Origin: Hyperoplus lanceolatus | Taxonomy: Eukaryota; Chordata; Actinopteri; Uranoscopiformes; Ammodytidae | Direction of reading: 5' to 3' | Assembly (NCBI GenBank): GCA_026929865.2 | Contig: CM049395.1 | Coordinates: 34,637,501-34,701,500, forward strand | DNA length: 64,000 nucleotides | Shown here: piece by piece, positions 1-11,197 of the stretch | How positions within the stretch are numbered: the first letter of the stretch is position 1 | Layout of the letters: the number at the start of each line of letters is the position of its first letter | The notes under the pieces: model-generated | The model's input: only the letters and a program-made list of their open reading frames with translations | Told to the model about the DNA's origin: nothing | The model's database searches: none | Position numbers and translations under genes: made by a program

Positions 1-792
1 CTTGAAATGTTCTCTTTTGCTTGGTTTGAAAACATAAAAAAGGCCATAATCTTTTCATTGAGGACCTTAACATAGATGCTTTTTTTCATTGCTGTTGCTG
101 TCCACTGTGGCTAGCATAAACCAACTACCGGTGCACCCACTCTAATCTCAAAAGCACCCCTGGTCATTTTGTTCTGGCACAGGGTCTACCTTTGTCCCTC
201 CTTTCTCTTTCATCTGGTACCTCAGGCATAAGCACAGCAGGATAACACACACAACCCCTTCAGCTTTACCAGTTTGAGGAATGACAAGATGACGTGCGCT
301 TTTTAAGTAGAGCCAAAAACATTTAATAATACACACCATCGCAAAGAGATACATGCACTTGCAGCACTTTCCCAAAACTGTAGCTCTGATTTTTCAAAAC
401 ACATACAAACCATTAAAATAACTTAAAACAAAACATATATTTAAAAAGAAGAAGAAAAAAAATACACGTTTTTTTATACACGTTCATAATACTGCTTCGT
501 AAAATGTATCACAAAAAAGTAGCTTTTTTGACACGCAGCAAACCATATAGGAACCAACTCAGTAATTACAATGACACTGACTGTGCTTGTTTGAAAGTTA
601 GCGGAAAGACGTGTGTGTGGGAACTGTTGGACATCAGAGAGGGAATGTCACAGAGAGGACGTTGGAAAGAAGAGTCTTTTGGTGGGAAGAGGAAGACAAG
701 GAGGAAGAGGACGGTGGGTCTATATCGGTCCCTCTGTGATGAGGAACAACACAAAGTGTGTGTTGAAGGGCAGGCGAGGGCGAAGGCGAGGG
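1..792 (-). other. tspan4: tspan4 3' UTR and downstream flank
   Basis: This is the sequence after the tspan4 stop codon, read leftward on the minus strand. No other gene is readable here. The only plausible poly(A) signal I see is ATTAAA on the minus strand at 327-322, which would give a 3' UTR of roughly 0.5 kb. No canonical AATAAA is visible in this orientation. The true transcript end is therefore uncertain and could lie left of the window. Short frames in this stretch have no recognisable protein content. Confidence 0.45.
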
Positions 793-861
793 CTAGGCGT
801 AGAAGGTCTCCACTTTCACTGCCTGACAGAACATCGTCATGGAGAAGACCAGGCCCAGGAT
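793..861 (-). CDS. tspan4: tspan4 last coding exon (TM4 end and C-terminal tail)
   Basis: The minus strand encodes 22 residues and a TAG stop at 795-793: ILGLVFSMTMFCQ, then AVKVETFYA. This corresponds to residues 217-238 of TSPAN4, whose human C-terminus reads QILGLTFAMTMYCQ followed by a short tail. It forms the second half of the fourth membrane helix plus the cytoplasmic tail. The juxtamembrane Cys is a typical tetraspanin palmitoylation position (family knowledge). The acceptor is AG at 863-862 and the phase is 0, joining the CAG codon that ends the 3811-3894 exon. A long UG tract begins only about four bases upstream of this acceptor in the transcript. The exon is intact. The gene name rests on the whole five-exon match. 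Fish may have two tspan4 paralogues and I cannot say which this is. Confidence 0.93.
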   Translation of the reverse strand: MLGLVFSMTMFCQAVKVETFYA

Positions 862-865
862 CTGT

Positions 866-867
866 AC

Positions 868-941
<74 letters not shown>

Positions 942-942
942 A
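866..942 (+). repeat. (CA)n microsatellite; UG tract at splice acceptor
   Basis: Nearly pure CA dinucleotide repeat with a few CG and AA interruptions. On the tspan4 transcript (minus strand) it is a UG tract of about 70 nt ending at the last intron's UACAG acceptor. It stands where a polypyrimidine tract would normally be. Confidence 0.95.
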
Positions 943-3810
943 AAGAGAGACATAAATCAGCTGTTAATTGGGTTCAGATGTCCATGTGTAAAGCCACAGT
1001 AAATATAAAAAGGAACTCTTTTATCCGTTTGACACATCTGTGTAGTATAACGTACATCTGTTTGACAGATAAATGCCAAAAGGATTAATTTTCCTCATAC
1101 CATTACATCCAGATCTCATTAAGTTTATTGCGTTGATAACAATAGGCAGAGTGTCCACACAATCCAATCTGTGCGCTATTCATTTAGTATAAGATATGCA
1201 CAGATTGGAGGTGGAGGAGGCTGTTCTTCTTTATTAAACTTTGTATCTTTTCTTCAGCATCTCAATCAAATCTCTATCTAGTGAATACTGATGTTCATGT
1301 TTATTTGGTTACAACAAAAAAGCTTTTCAGAGTCTTTTTTAATCTATCCATCTACCCAGTGAAGTGTAAATACAAACATACACCATTTAAATGCTTCTCC
1401 TTTGGAATTTCAGTATGTTCACAAAAGACGGGGGTGCTGTGTGCCAGTAAAGCCAACAGGCAACCTTTAGTTGGATCTTATATTACCTTCTTTGTTATCG
1501 TTCAGTTTTAAATGAAAATTTAGCCAAAGCAGAGCTATTGTCATTAAACCTTGTTTTGTGGTGATTTGGTCCGATGACACCATGATTATTAAAATAGCCA
1601 GTGTGAATGAGAACATATATGCCATGAGTTGGGCTGCATTAAAACGCAGTACACGTGTAGGTGAGAGCTGGAGGAGACTGAATGAAGAGTGAGTGTGCTG
1701 TCTGTCAGCAGAGTAATCAGCTGTGTCTATTGCTGTCACAGGCAGGAAGGTTAAGAAGACAAACTCCTTTGGTCTCAGACGTTTCCCGTAATCGATCATT
1801 TTCGATGCAAATGTAGCAAATAACACGGCATAGCTGCTGTCATTTAAGTGACAATGAAGAACTTTGAGTTTGAGTTGTTACTAAACTAGCGCTTGCTCTC
1901 CTCAAAATCTTACTATGTGCGTTTATTTAATAAAACTAAAACATTTTTATTTGTAACTAGATCTCTATCCTGTGTATAGCTTTTAGCAATATTTTTTACT
2001 TTCTGATGTTTTATAAGGTATTCTATTATTTTAATTTTTTTCTTTATTACTTTTCTATACGTCAAATGCTATATTTTCTATATTCGTAGAATGCATGAGC
2101 CTGTTTTGTTGATATACATTAAAGATTTGAAAGAAAGAGTGCGAAGAAGAAGACACTTTGCTCATTTGCTGTTGTCTGAGATCACTGCAGAGCGTAGCTG
2201 ATTAAGTGCGTGTGAATTAATTTAATGAAGTCTTTCTATTGATAGGACTTCAGTTCTCAGGAGTTTAAAATTCCATAGAAAGGTCATGTCTTGACCAGTT
2301 TACTGTATAACACTAGCTGCTGCTGTTAATAGGATTCCCCATACTGTCACTCCCATTGGGGCCGCTTCTCTCATAATGAAACACTTCTTTGAAGATTTCC
2401 AACACTCTTTCTTCATCTTAGTGCATGACCGGGACGCATGATAACATGCTGACTGATCTCATGCCATAGCTTCTTAACTTTTTGTTGGATACGATGTGAA
2501 GTTGAACTACTTTTGACATCAGTTTGTTCTGCATTTCTGCAAAAATATTTATGAACACTCTCCAGATGTAATAATAATAATTAATTTAATAATTGATTGG
2601 ATTTATATAGCGCTTTATTTCGATGTTGTTGACTCAAAGTGCTTTACAGGGTTCCAGGTTCAATTCGTTCACACACAGTCATACCGGTGGTGGTAAACTA
2701 CGATAGTAGCCACAGCTGCCCTGGGGCAGACTGACAGAAGCGAGGCTGCCATTCCGCGCCATCGGCCCCTCCGACCACCACCTCAAACACACAAGGCATG
2801 GTGGGTGAAGTGTCTTGCCCAAGGACACAACAACCATGACACAGGTGGCCGGGCGGGAATCGAACCTCCAACCCTTTGATCATTGGCCAACCCGCTTAAC
2901 CACCTGAGCCACGGTCGCCCACAAATAAATGTAATGACACACGTGTGTTTATTTAAATTTACCAGCCACCATTTTTCTATTTAATATGGATACATATTAA
3001 TTTCCTATTCACATCCCCTGTGTCTAATGCTATGAAAAGAAGTCTAAGGACCAAACGTTTCAGTTGTAGCACCACCAAATTTCGTACATAAGATGAGCAG
3101 AAATGAGCCTTAACAGTAGTATGAAGAGATGAAGTCAAAAGACAATGGACATTACTGATTACATTAGTCACCATAAACAATAGAGATAACAATATGATGT
3201 GCTAAATATAAATTCAGCTTTCCGTTTATAAAATGAATCATTGTCATTTCTTCTTTCGGAAGTTACAGAAATGTGCAGCGATTAGTGCTCATTGTCTTAG
3301 CATAAAGCATGTTCTTTGTATTGTATAATGCTGTGTGACTTAGCTGGAAAATATAACAGGTGTAGGAGATAAGTCTGGCAGTGATAATATCTTTCAGTTT
3401 TTTCCTTCCTTCCTTTCTTTCTTTCTTCTTTCATTTTGCTGCTTGTAGGATTGTGAAAAAGGGCACCGAGATTCTAACCGTTGACTAAAAATGAGCCTGC
3501 AGCGCTGCATGAGCCCTGTGTGAGATCTCTCTGCCATTGAGGAAGCGCATCACGTAACACTAGGCTGGAAGGGAGATAAAACATTTTTTATGGAAAGTCA
3601 AAACCTCCTCTGTGGTCTTCAGTAGTATCACAAGAAGCTTAGACTGGCTCCCGCTGTCCAGATAAATCCGCCGTTCAGCACTTAGTGCAAAGGACACTGG
3701 AAGTATCAGGTTTGGTTTTTCATTAAAGAAACGCTTCTTGTCTGAGGGTTGTATATCATGGACTGAGTGAGAAAAGGAAATGCAGAAGAAAATAATTCGC
3801 CTGCAATTAC
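943..3810 (-). other. tspan4: tspan4 last intron (2.9 kb in total)
   Basis: Intron between exons 3811-3894 and 793-861; the donor reads CAG|gtaattg at 3811/3810. Apart from the SINE at 2570-2920 and the microsatellite next to the acceptor, I see AT-rich sequence with no recognisable coding, RNA gene or repeat. A short TTCC/TTTC-rich stretch lies near 3400-3430. Confidence 0.8.
2570..2920 (-). mobile_element. tRNA-derived SINE (copy 1)
   Basis: Read on the minus strand it begins with a tRNA-like head. The Pol III A box is TGGCTCAGGTGG (2911-2900) and the B box is GGTTCGATTCC (2866-2856). A body follows with CCTTGGGCAAGACACTTCAC, then an L2-like tail (AAAGCGCTATATAAATCC) and ATT-type repeats at 2570-2585. 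The same family recurs at 62566-62933. This copy lacks about 20 bp present in the other, near ACATACAGCAATCATACACA. It is a non-coding retroposon and not a tRNA gene, because the head cannot fold into a complete tRNA. Confidence 0.85.
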
Positions 3811-3894
3811 CTGAGTAAGTGCTGTGCACAGAGCAAAGATCCAAAGTGCCACCAGGTTCTCATTAAGCCAGTCCTTCACTCGCTCGTAGCACGG
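3811..3894 (-). CDS. tspan4: tspan4 exon: end of large loop and start of TM4
   Basis: Encodes 28 residues beginning PCYERVKDWLNENL and ending LCTALTQ, aligning to TSPAN4 residues 189-216 (human PCYETVKVWLQENL and LCTALVQ). The Cys in PCYE is the last of the six large-extracellular-loop cysteines. The remainder enters the fourth membrane helix. Splice sites are clear: acceptor CCCCACAG (AG at 3896-3895) and donor CAG|gtaatt at 3811/3810, phase 0 at both ends. A second long UG tract lies just upstream of this acceptor in the transcript, beyond a short TTTGTTTTCCCC stretch. No lesion is seen. Confidence 0.95.
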
Positions 3895-3907
3895 CTGTGG
3901 GGAAAAC

Positions 3908-3917
3908 AAACACACAC

Positions 3918-3972
<55 letters not shown>

Positions 3973-4000
3973 AGCGCAGGCAAGCAAACACACACACACA
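3908..4000 (+). repeat. (CA)n microsatellite upstream of tspan4 acceptor
   Basis: CA repeat over 3908-3972, a short spacer, then a smaller CA run at 3987-4000. On the transcript it is a UG tract ending about 13 nt before the AG of the 3811-3894 exon. The two UG-flanked acceptors are at consecutive exons. Confidence 0.95.
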
Positions 4001-4408
4001 TACAACATTAGTTCACAAATTTAAACTCAGATTTCCAGTACTATACTGATAGAAGGATACACCATATACAGCCGTCTTCTGCCCCTTCATTAAGAAACTG
4101 CGAAGTGTGCCAAAATGTTCTTTGGCTAGAAGGTTCCCCCGTGGCAACATGCTTATCTCCCACTCCTCCTCCGCCTCCCACTCTGACCTCATATTCTTTG
4201 GGGAAACATTCTTGAATTTAAGCTAGTCCTGGATGTTCTTGTCTCCCGTCAGCTGTACAAACAGGAGTAAAGTGAATACTGAACCAGCACACAGGCTTGC
4301 AGGTATAATTTAGACATGAGCACAGGCTGAATTTTTCATGTCTGACATTGCTTGCATTTTTAAGGCATCTTGACAAAAAAAAATCCACCCTCTCATTGCT
4401 TCCCAATT

Positions 4409-4510
4409 TCTTTTCTTTTCTATTCTTTTCTTTTCTTTTCTTTTCTTTTCTTTTCTTTTCTTTTCTTTTCTTTTCTTTTCTTTTCTTTTCTTTTCTTTTC
4501 TTTTCTTTTC
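4409..4510 (+). repeat. (TTTTC)n pentanucleotide microsatellite
   Basis: About 100 bp of TTTTC units, almost pure from about 4421 on, with one TATTC interruption near the left end. It creates Lys/Glu-rich or Phe/Ser-rich open frames on both strands, which are artefacts of the repeat. In the transcript it is an AAAAG (purine) run inside the 19.9-kb intron. Confidence 0.95.
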
Positions 4511-7230
4511 GTCTCTGAAACATTTTCACCAGCTAGAGTACATTTCAAAATGTCTTTTTAAGATGTTGTGTAGTGCAAGCAGAAAGAAAAGAAAGCTAAT
4601 CACTGTAGTATTAATACAAGGAGCAGCTCATCTGACAGCTGATATCAAAACCATGTTACCATGTGGCATTTGACATGAGGCGCACATGGTTTCATCACCT
4701 CTTACGTAAACATTGAAACAGTTTGATTGTGTTAGATTAGAGAAAAGACCTGTCTGGAATACTGTGTAGTAAAGGTAAAGGTGCTTTGATAGCAGGAGAC
4801 ACTGCTGTTATAATTAAATTATTCATTTCCGCAGACATGCCTTTCCTATGGTGCTATTTTTTTATTTTCATATTTATTTTTAAATCTCTTCACCTCAAGA
4901 AGCTGAGTCAGAGCTAGGAAAGAGCAAACACAATCTACTCCGCATTTCACCACTGCCTGAAACATCAGGCAACCAACAAAAATATATTTTTCCCTAGCAC
5001 AAGGTGAAATCAATATGGAAAGACATGGGGTAAGCTAAAATTTAGAGCAGCTTCAGTGTTATTTATCAAACTGATGTTCCAACTGCAACAACCCCCCCCC
5101 CACACACACACACACACCGGACCACAGAGCTGCGTCTGAATATATATAAATTCATATTTTTATTGTTTGACTTCCCCTGCACTGCACATAAATCCAGGAA
5201 ATAAACAGATACGTAAACCTCAACCTCTGCTAAGCCAGGCACAGCAGCACAGATTCTGCATTCAGATTTCTGCGAGGCTTACAAGTCATCCAAGCTAAGC
5301 AAAAACGACAAATCAGGCCTTTGTGACGAAATTATCTAAACCTAAAAGGTCCACTTTACTTTGTAACTTTGCTGCACATTCAACCACATCTAGCATCCTT
5401 CATTAGTTAATGTAGGCTACGTTCCAAACATGCATCACTGCTGTCAATCAATGTCTGCCGTGATCATCCTCTTCCGCACGTTGTCCACTGACACTGGACA
5501 ATGACCTTTCCACAGTCGATGGCGTGTCAAGTTTCATTCTGGTGCTCTCTGACAGATGATGTTGTCTGTATGCTGGTGTTTATTCAGTCTTTTGAATTTG
5601 TTGAGGCTGTTTACTCCATCTGACTTAAATAAACAACCTCTGGCTAGTCTCACTGGGATGCTTATGATCAGGGAAATCCCCATGGAAATCTGACTTGAAT
5701 TTAAAACTTCTTAATACCTTTTTTAATGCGGCTTAAAATTAAATTGAATGCCAACGTCAAAGCCATACTGGCAAAAGTAAGAAGGATATAATGAAAATTC
5801 AGATGCATTTTAAGGTACTTTCAATAAAGAACAAATATTACTCACATTGATGTACAGTAACAATTGCTTTGTGAAGTGTTTATATACTCTTAACAACAAC
5901 ATTGAAGAAGTACTTATTCGTCACATAACGACTCCTATCAAAGAATTAGTTTTATCTTACAAAATGGCAATCAAAGAAAATGCAATACTTTGTCTGTGAA
6001 ATTCAACACTTTTAAGGCCTTTTTTTGAGAATATTAAATTCAATGCTTTTGCCTCATACCCTTGACCTGATGATGGTCCTTACTGGTATTGTCATGGTCT
6101 TGTGTGAGTTGGACATGCTGCCTCTCCATCCCTCTATCCTCCTCCTCACTGATAAGATGTTCTCTCTGTGTATGTATGAGGCCACTGACGTGTGAGCATG
6201 CTCCCATTTACCCTGATTAAAAGCTCAGCGACTGGGTTTATAATTGGGAATTGATAAATTTGTGACGCGTTCTGCAACCAAAGGTTAAGTAGGAAATTCC
6301 GGGCTCGAAAAACTGTGACTTCGTAACAAAACCTCCCTAATGATTGTTGTAATAATCATCTGCCCCTATGGTCAAGGTTTTGCCAAGTTAAAAGGTCAAG
6401 GTCATGATTATAGAGTAACTTGAAGGAGAGGTTCACACTTCTGTCTTAAACCAATAGTCAAGTGCCCAAATGAGCATTATATGTTAACATCCGCTTGTAA
6501 ATCAAATTAACTGATGTATGCTGAATAAAATTGAATAAAGCCGTAAGAGATCCATCCTTAACATATTTTAAAGGAGAGGATAAGGAGGACAGGATTCTGT
6601 GCTTCTTAATGGTTGCAGTCTTGGTTACATAAATCAAGTGGGTGGCTCTTGAAAAGAAACCAACATGCACCTTTGGTTGGATACTGTAAACAAACAGCAG
6701 TCCTTGGTGAGGTTTCACAGTTCACATAAAAAAGTGAACATACTGTACGTTGTACACACTCCTTGAACATTTGCAGGCAACATGCGCAGTATCTGCGTTT
6801 ATGAGCATGTCATCAAGCCTTTATGCGTGTGGCCTTGTGTGTATGTTTATGTTTGCTATTAATAGGAGAGCAAAGAGAATATTTTTTTTATTCTAAGAAA
6901 ATACTTTTACTGAGTTCATGGGTTCATAAACACTATGCTGCCAATGACGAGAGCCACGACAATCTAAAGCCGATATAGAGAATCAGGCTTTATTTCTGCT
7001 CCATCAATTGCTAAACTATTCACTGAAAGGTAACATGACTTATTCATACGATTTCCATTTGGAAATAAAAGACATTCTCAAATCTGCCTTGCTATTTTTC
7101 AACCACTTCAAACTCTATGTGGTCTTGAGCGTCCTCTCTGACTTCTTTTTGTCACTATTACCTCAAATGAGAAGTTCTGAATTTGACTGAACATTACTGA
7201 CATTGTGTGGGCAGAAACATACATTTAATT
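4511..7230. other. Intron sequence without recognised feature
   Basis: AT-rich intron sequence of tspan4. It contains a short C-run followed by CA repeats at 5091-5117. I found no coding segment, RNA gene or recognisable mobile element. Confidence 0.6.
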
Positions 7231-7263
7231 AGTGTGAATGCTGGAGCTTCCAGCATTCACACT
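7231..7263. repeat. Palindromic hairpin monomer at outer edge of left block
   Basis: A 33-bp near-perfect palindrome beginning AGTGTGAATGCTGGA and ending TCCAGCATTCACACT, followed by ATTGTTATCC. The same palindrome and flank recur at 20621, 20671, 23200 and 23254. Here it forms the outer end of the left inverted block. Confidence 0.85.
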
Positions 7264-7285
7264 ATTGTTATCCTAATCTTTATTA

Positions 7286-8825
7286 TTCCACTTCTTCTTC
7301 CGTACGTTTTTTGGACCTTCATACCTCCTTCAAATCTTCAGCTATTTTAACCATACAAATACCAAAATGTTCAGCTCTTTAAGGACATGATGGGTCACCT
7401 TTCAGCTTTTTTCTACCTTTTAAACTATTTAAAATATTCAGCTTTTTAACCAACTTTTTTAACACTGAAGCGGATGGGAGCAGCATTCCAAACCGCTAAA
7501 ACTTCCTCTGCTTTGAAACCTATCTCCTCCCGCATTTTTTCAGCTAGAGATTCCATTCAAACGTTAAACAATTAACATGAATTACAGCTATTAAATTCCT
7601 ATTCAACTTTTTAAAATCTTCAACTGTCTTTGAACAAACACAGTTTTAGTTTTAAGCTTTTTTCAGCCTCTTTCTAAATTTATAATGGGATCCGGATGGG
7701 ACGGAATGTTCAGAGGCAGAGTGGGGGAACCAACTGTTACAGTGTAGAACTGGTGTAAAAATACACCAAAACATTCCACATAATTGCCTCTCACTCCCAC
7801 AAATTAAACCCTACGTGGATCATTTTTACATCAAAATGTAGGGCATATTCTGCCGGTCGCATAGATGTGGCTACTGAAGCAATTGGACCTACACAATGGG
7901 AGATCTGGGCTTCCCAGCTAAATGGTGTCCAACCAACTGCCGCCTCGATAACTGAGACATGACATTTCTGGAGAAAGGCAGACTGTACCACACCTTTAAA
8001 ATAGTCTGGTTCTCATATTCTTCACATTACAGGCACAATCTTCACACTGTGTCTTCATCAGATTCTTCTGGTTCTAACAATAAAATAATTTTGTCAGTTA
8101 GACTCAAGGTAAGTCAGTTAAAGGCAGCGGTTTGAGGTGACGTTTCGGATGAAATTGCCTCTCTGAGGCCTCTAAAAGGTGGGATTTCTGCCTGATCACA
8201 GACCCTCAATAAGACATACAGTCACCTTGGTGACTCACTCTGCCCATTAAAGGGCAATTTCACTTTTTTTCTTGATTATTTTTTTCTTTTTTCCGCTTTA
8301 TTAAACAGTTCGGAGAGGCACAGTTGAAATGGGGTAAACACTCTGCTCTTTGAAGGCCTATTTCACACATAATTTTTTTTTTCATGTCTTTCAATTATAA
8401 TTTTATCTAGACATTTTTAAATATTCAACATCATTCCTATAAGAGTTAAACAATTCACTACTGTTCATACTTAAGACTGTTTCTTACTTTTCCACATCTT
8501 CATACTCCTTTAGCTGATTCATATACATTCAAGCCATCAAGGTAGTTTAGCTCCAAGTCTATTCAATTACTATTTCATAGTTTTAAGATTGTTATCCATG
8601 TCTTTCAACTTTTTCATAATTTTAGCAAGAAATGTTATTCAAACCTCTATATATTCAACTTTTCAACTCCTTTTAAACTTATTTTACACAATTATGACCT
8701 TCATAAACTTCAACAACTTTATAAACCTTTATAGACCTTTTTCAAATCTTCATACTCAGCTATCCAGTTTAGCGTAAGCTGTTTCAGCATTCACACGCAT
8801 TTTCAGCAGGAAATGCATTTTCTAG
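7286..8825 (-). repeat. 1.54-kb repeat unit, left block, copy 1
   Basis: First of four copies of a roughly 1.54-kb unit of unknown family. In sense orientation the unit starts CTAGAAAATGCATTTCCTGC and ends near AAAAACGTACGGAAGAAG; here it is reversed. It holds a 66-codon frame with a GTG first codon at 7991-7791 on the minus strand, containing MRPAEYALHFDVK. I do not recognise the protein. The unit runs directly into copy 2 at 8826, so the two are in tandem. Confidence 0.85.
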
Positions 8826-10363
8826 TTCCACTTCTTCTTCCGTACGTTTTTTGGACCTTCATACCTCCTTCAAATCTTCAGCTATTTCAACCATACAAAT
8901 ACCAAAATGTTCAGCTCTTTAAGGACATGTGTGGACCTCTTTTAACATTTTTCTACCTTTTAAACTTTTTAAAATATTCAGCTTTTTAACAAATTATTTT
9001 AACACTGAAGCGGATGGGAGCAGCATTCCAAACCGCTAAAACTTCCTCTGCTTTGAAACCTATCTCCTCCCGCATTTTTTCAGCTAGAGACTCAATTCAA
9101 ACGTTAAACAATTCACATGAATTACAGCTATTAAATTCCTATTCAAATTTTTTAAATCTTCAACTGTCTTTGAACAAACACAGTTTTAGTTTTAAGCTTT
9201 TTTCAACCTCTTTCTAAATTTATAATGGGATCCAGATGGGACGGAATATTCAGAGGCAGAGTTGGGGAACCAACTGTTACAGTGTAGAACTGTTGTAAAA
9301 ATACACCAAAACCTTCCACATAACTGCCTCTCACTCCCACAAATTAAACCCTACGTGGATAGTTTTTACATCGAAATGTAGGACATATTCTGCCGGTCGC
9401 ATAGATGTGACTACTGAAGAAATCGGACCTACACAATGGGAGGTCTGGGCTTCCAAGTTAAATGGTGTCCAACCAACTGCCGATTTGATAACTGAGACAT
9501 GACATTTCTGGAGAAAGGCAGACTGTACCACACTTTTAAAATGATCTGGTTCTCATATTCTTCACATTACAGGCACAATCTTCACACTGTGTCTTCATCA
9601 GATTCTTCTGGTTCTAACAATAAAATAATTTTGTCAGTTAGACTCACGGTCTGTCAGTTAGAGGCAGCGGTTTGAGGTGGCGTTTTGGATGAAATGACCT
9701 CTCTGAGGCCTCTAAAAGGTGGGATTTCTGCCTGATCACAGACCCTCAATAAGACATACACTCACCTTGGTGACTCACTCTGCCCATTAAAGGGCAATTT
9801 CACTTTTTTTCTTGATTTTTTTTCTTCTTTTTTCCGCTTTATTAGACAGTTTGGAGAGACAAAGTTGAAATGTGGTAAACACTCTGGTCTTTGAAGGCCT
9901 ATTTCACACATACATTTTTTTTCATGTCTTTCAATTATAATTTTATCTAGACATTTTTAAATATTCAACAACATTCCTATTAGAGTTCAACAATTCACTA
10001 CTGTTCATACTTAAGACGATTGCTTACTTTTCCACATCTTTATACTCCTTTAGCTGATACATATAAATTCAAGCCATCAAGGTAGTTTAGCTCCAAGTCT
10101 ATTCAATTACTATTTCATAGTTTTAAGATTTTTATCCATGTCTTTCAACTTCTTCATAATTTCAGCAAGAAATGTTATTCAAACCTCTATATATTCAACT
10201 TTTCAACTCCTTTTAAACTTATTTTACCTTTATAAACTTTAACAACTTTATAAATCTTTATAGACCCTTTTACACTTTTTCAAATCTTCATACTCAGCTA
10301 TCCAGTTTAGCGTAAGCTGTTTCAGCATTCACACGCATTTTCAGCAGGAAATGCATTTTCTAG
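8826..10363 (-). repeat. 1.54-kb repeat unit, left block, copy 2
   Basis: Second tandem copy, very similar to 7286-8825 along its whole length. Its inner end reads GCATTTTCTAG, the reverse complement of the start of the right-hand block at 17521. The same 66-codon frame is open at 9531-9331 (minus), with MRPAEYVLHFDVK. The two left copies differ in this frame at roughly a dozen bases, most of which change the amino acid. The frame therefore shows no obvious sign of selection. Confidence 0.85.
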
Positions 10364-10737
10364 TTCAAATTAAATATACAATATATACAATTAAAAGATA
10401 ATGCTATGCAGGTATTGGAAGAGAGAGAGCTGTTATGTTTAAATTTGAAATAATCTGAATCTTTGATTTGAAGGGTAAATATCTATCAAAATATCCATAT
10501 TAATTTATGGTTGAAACGTCCCTAATCCAAGGACGAGTGGAATTCGGAAGTCCATGTGAAGCAAGAAAGCTATCCCCCGAAGGAGGAAAATATGAGGACT
10601 TTTGAAAAATCTTTCAATGGTTTGTGCAGAACCTGCTTTCAGTAAAAGTAATGGGAAAAGTAACATTTTATAAGGTTATGTTGTTTGTTTCTAACACTGA
10701 AATCACCTGCAGCTTGACCACAGCCTTGTCCTTTTAA

Positions 10738-11094
10738 AGGTCACATATTATGCTAAATGCACTTTTTAAATGTGTTCTAACATATCCATGCCAGAAGCTT
10801 CCACTGTGCAGCCCACACCCCTATTTCTTATTGGTCCACGGCCCTGACAGACAGAGGGCGAGGCGTATTTGGCTTCGCTTCCGGGCAGGGGGCGGGGGGA
10901 GCTCAAAGATTGTATATTTACGAGGGGAGCTTCAGCTCTTTTTAAAAAATTGGCCATTGTGAGATTAGCTGAACATCAGCATAGTACAATAAATTATCTG
11001 AAAGTTTTTTCAAGAAAAACGTATTTGGGACCGGACCACTAAGACCATATAATATGGTGTATAATAGAACCGAAAAGTGTATAATATGGGAGCT
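10738..11094 (+). mobile_element. TTAA-flanked MITE 1 (piggyBac-type target site)
   Basis: A 357-bp element flanked by TTAA on both sides (10734-10737 and 11095-11098). The left end is AGGTCACATATTATGC. The right end, reversed, is AGCTCCCATATTATACAC. The interior holds a GC-rich piece (about 10855-10905) but no coding content. A second, larger member with the same two ends in opposite order lies at 11198-12473. TTAA target sites suggest piggyBac-like mobilisation; family membership is inferred. Confidence 0.75.
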
Positions 11095-11197
11095 TTAATG
11101 CAGAACGGACAAATTAAATCAGGATTCTATAACTGGAGTGAGGAGGTTGTATCTAAAGATGAAGCTACTGTGACTGAATTGAGGAATGAACTCTTAA

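Noticed and set aside
566-943. Cys/Val-rich minus-strand and His/Thr-rich plus-strand frames
   Set aside because: They are translations of the CA microsatellite; the real coding here is the 69-bp tspan4 exon in another frame.
2850-2920. A tRNA gene (A and B boxes present); similarly 62870-62933
   Set aside because: The boxes belong to SINE heads: no complete cloverleaf, and they are fused to a SINE body and an L2-like tail.
4218-4561. Lys/Glu-rich and Phe/Ser-rich frames
   Set aside because: Produced by the TTTTC repeat; no splice or family support.
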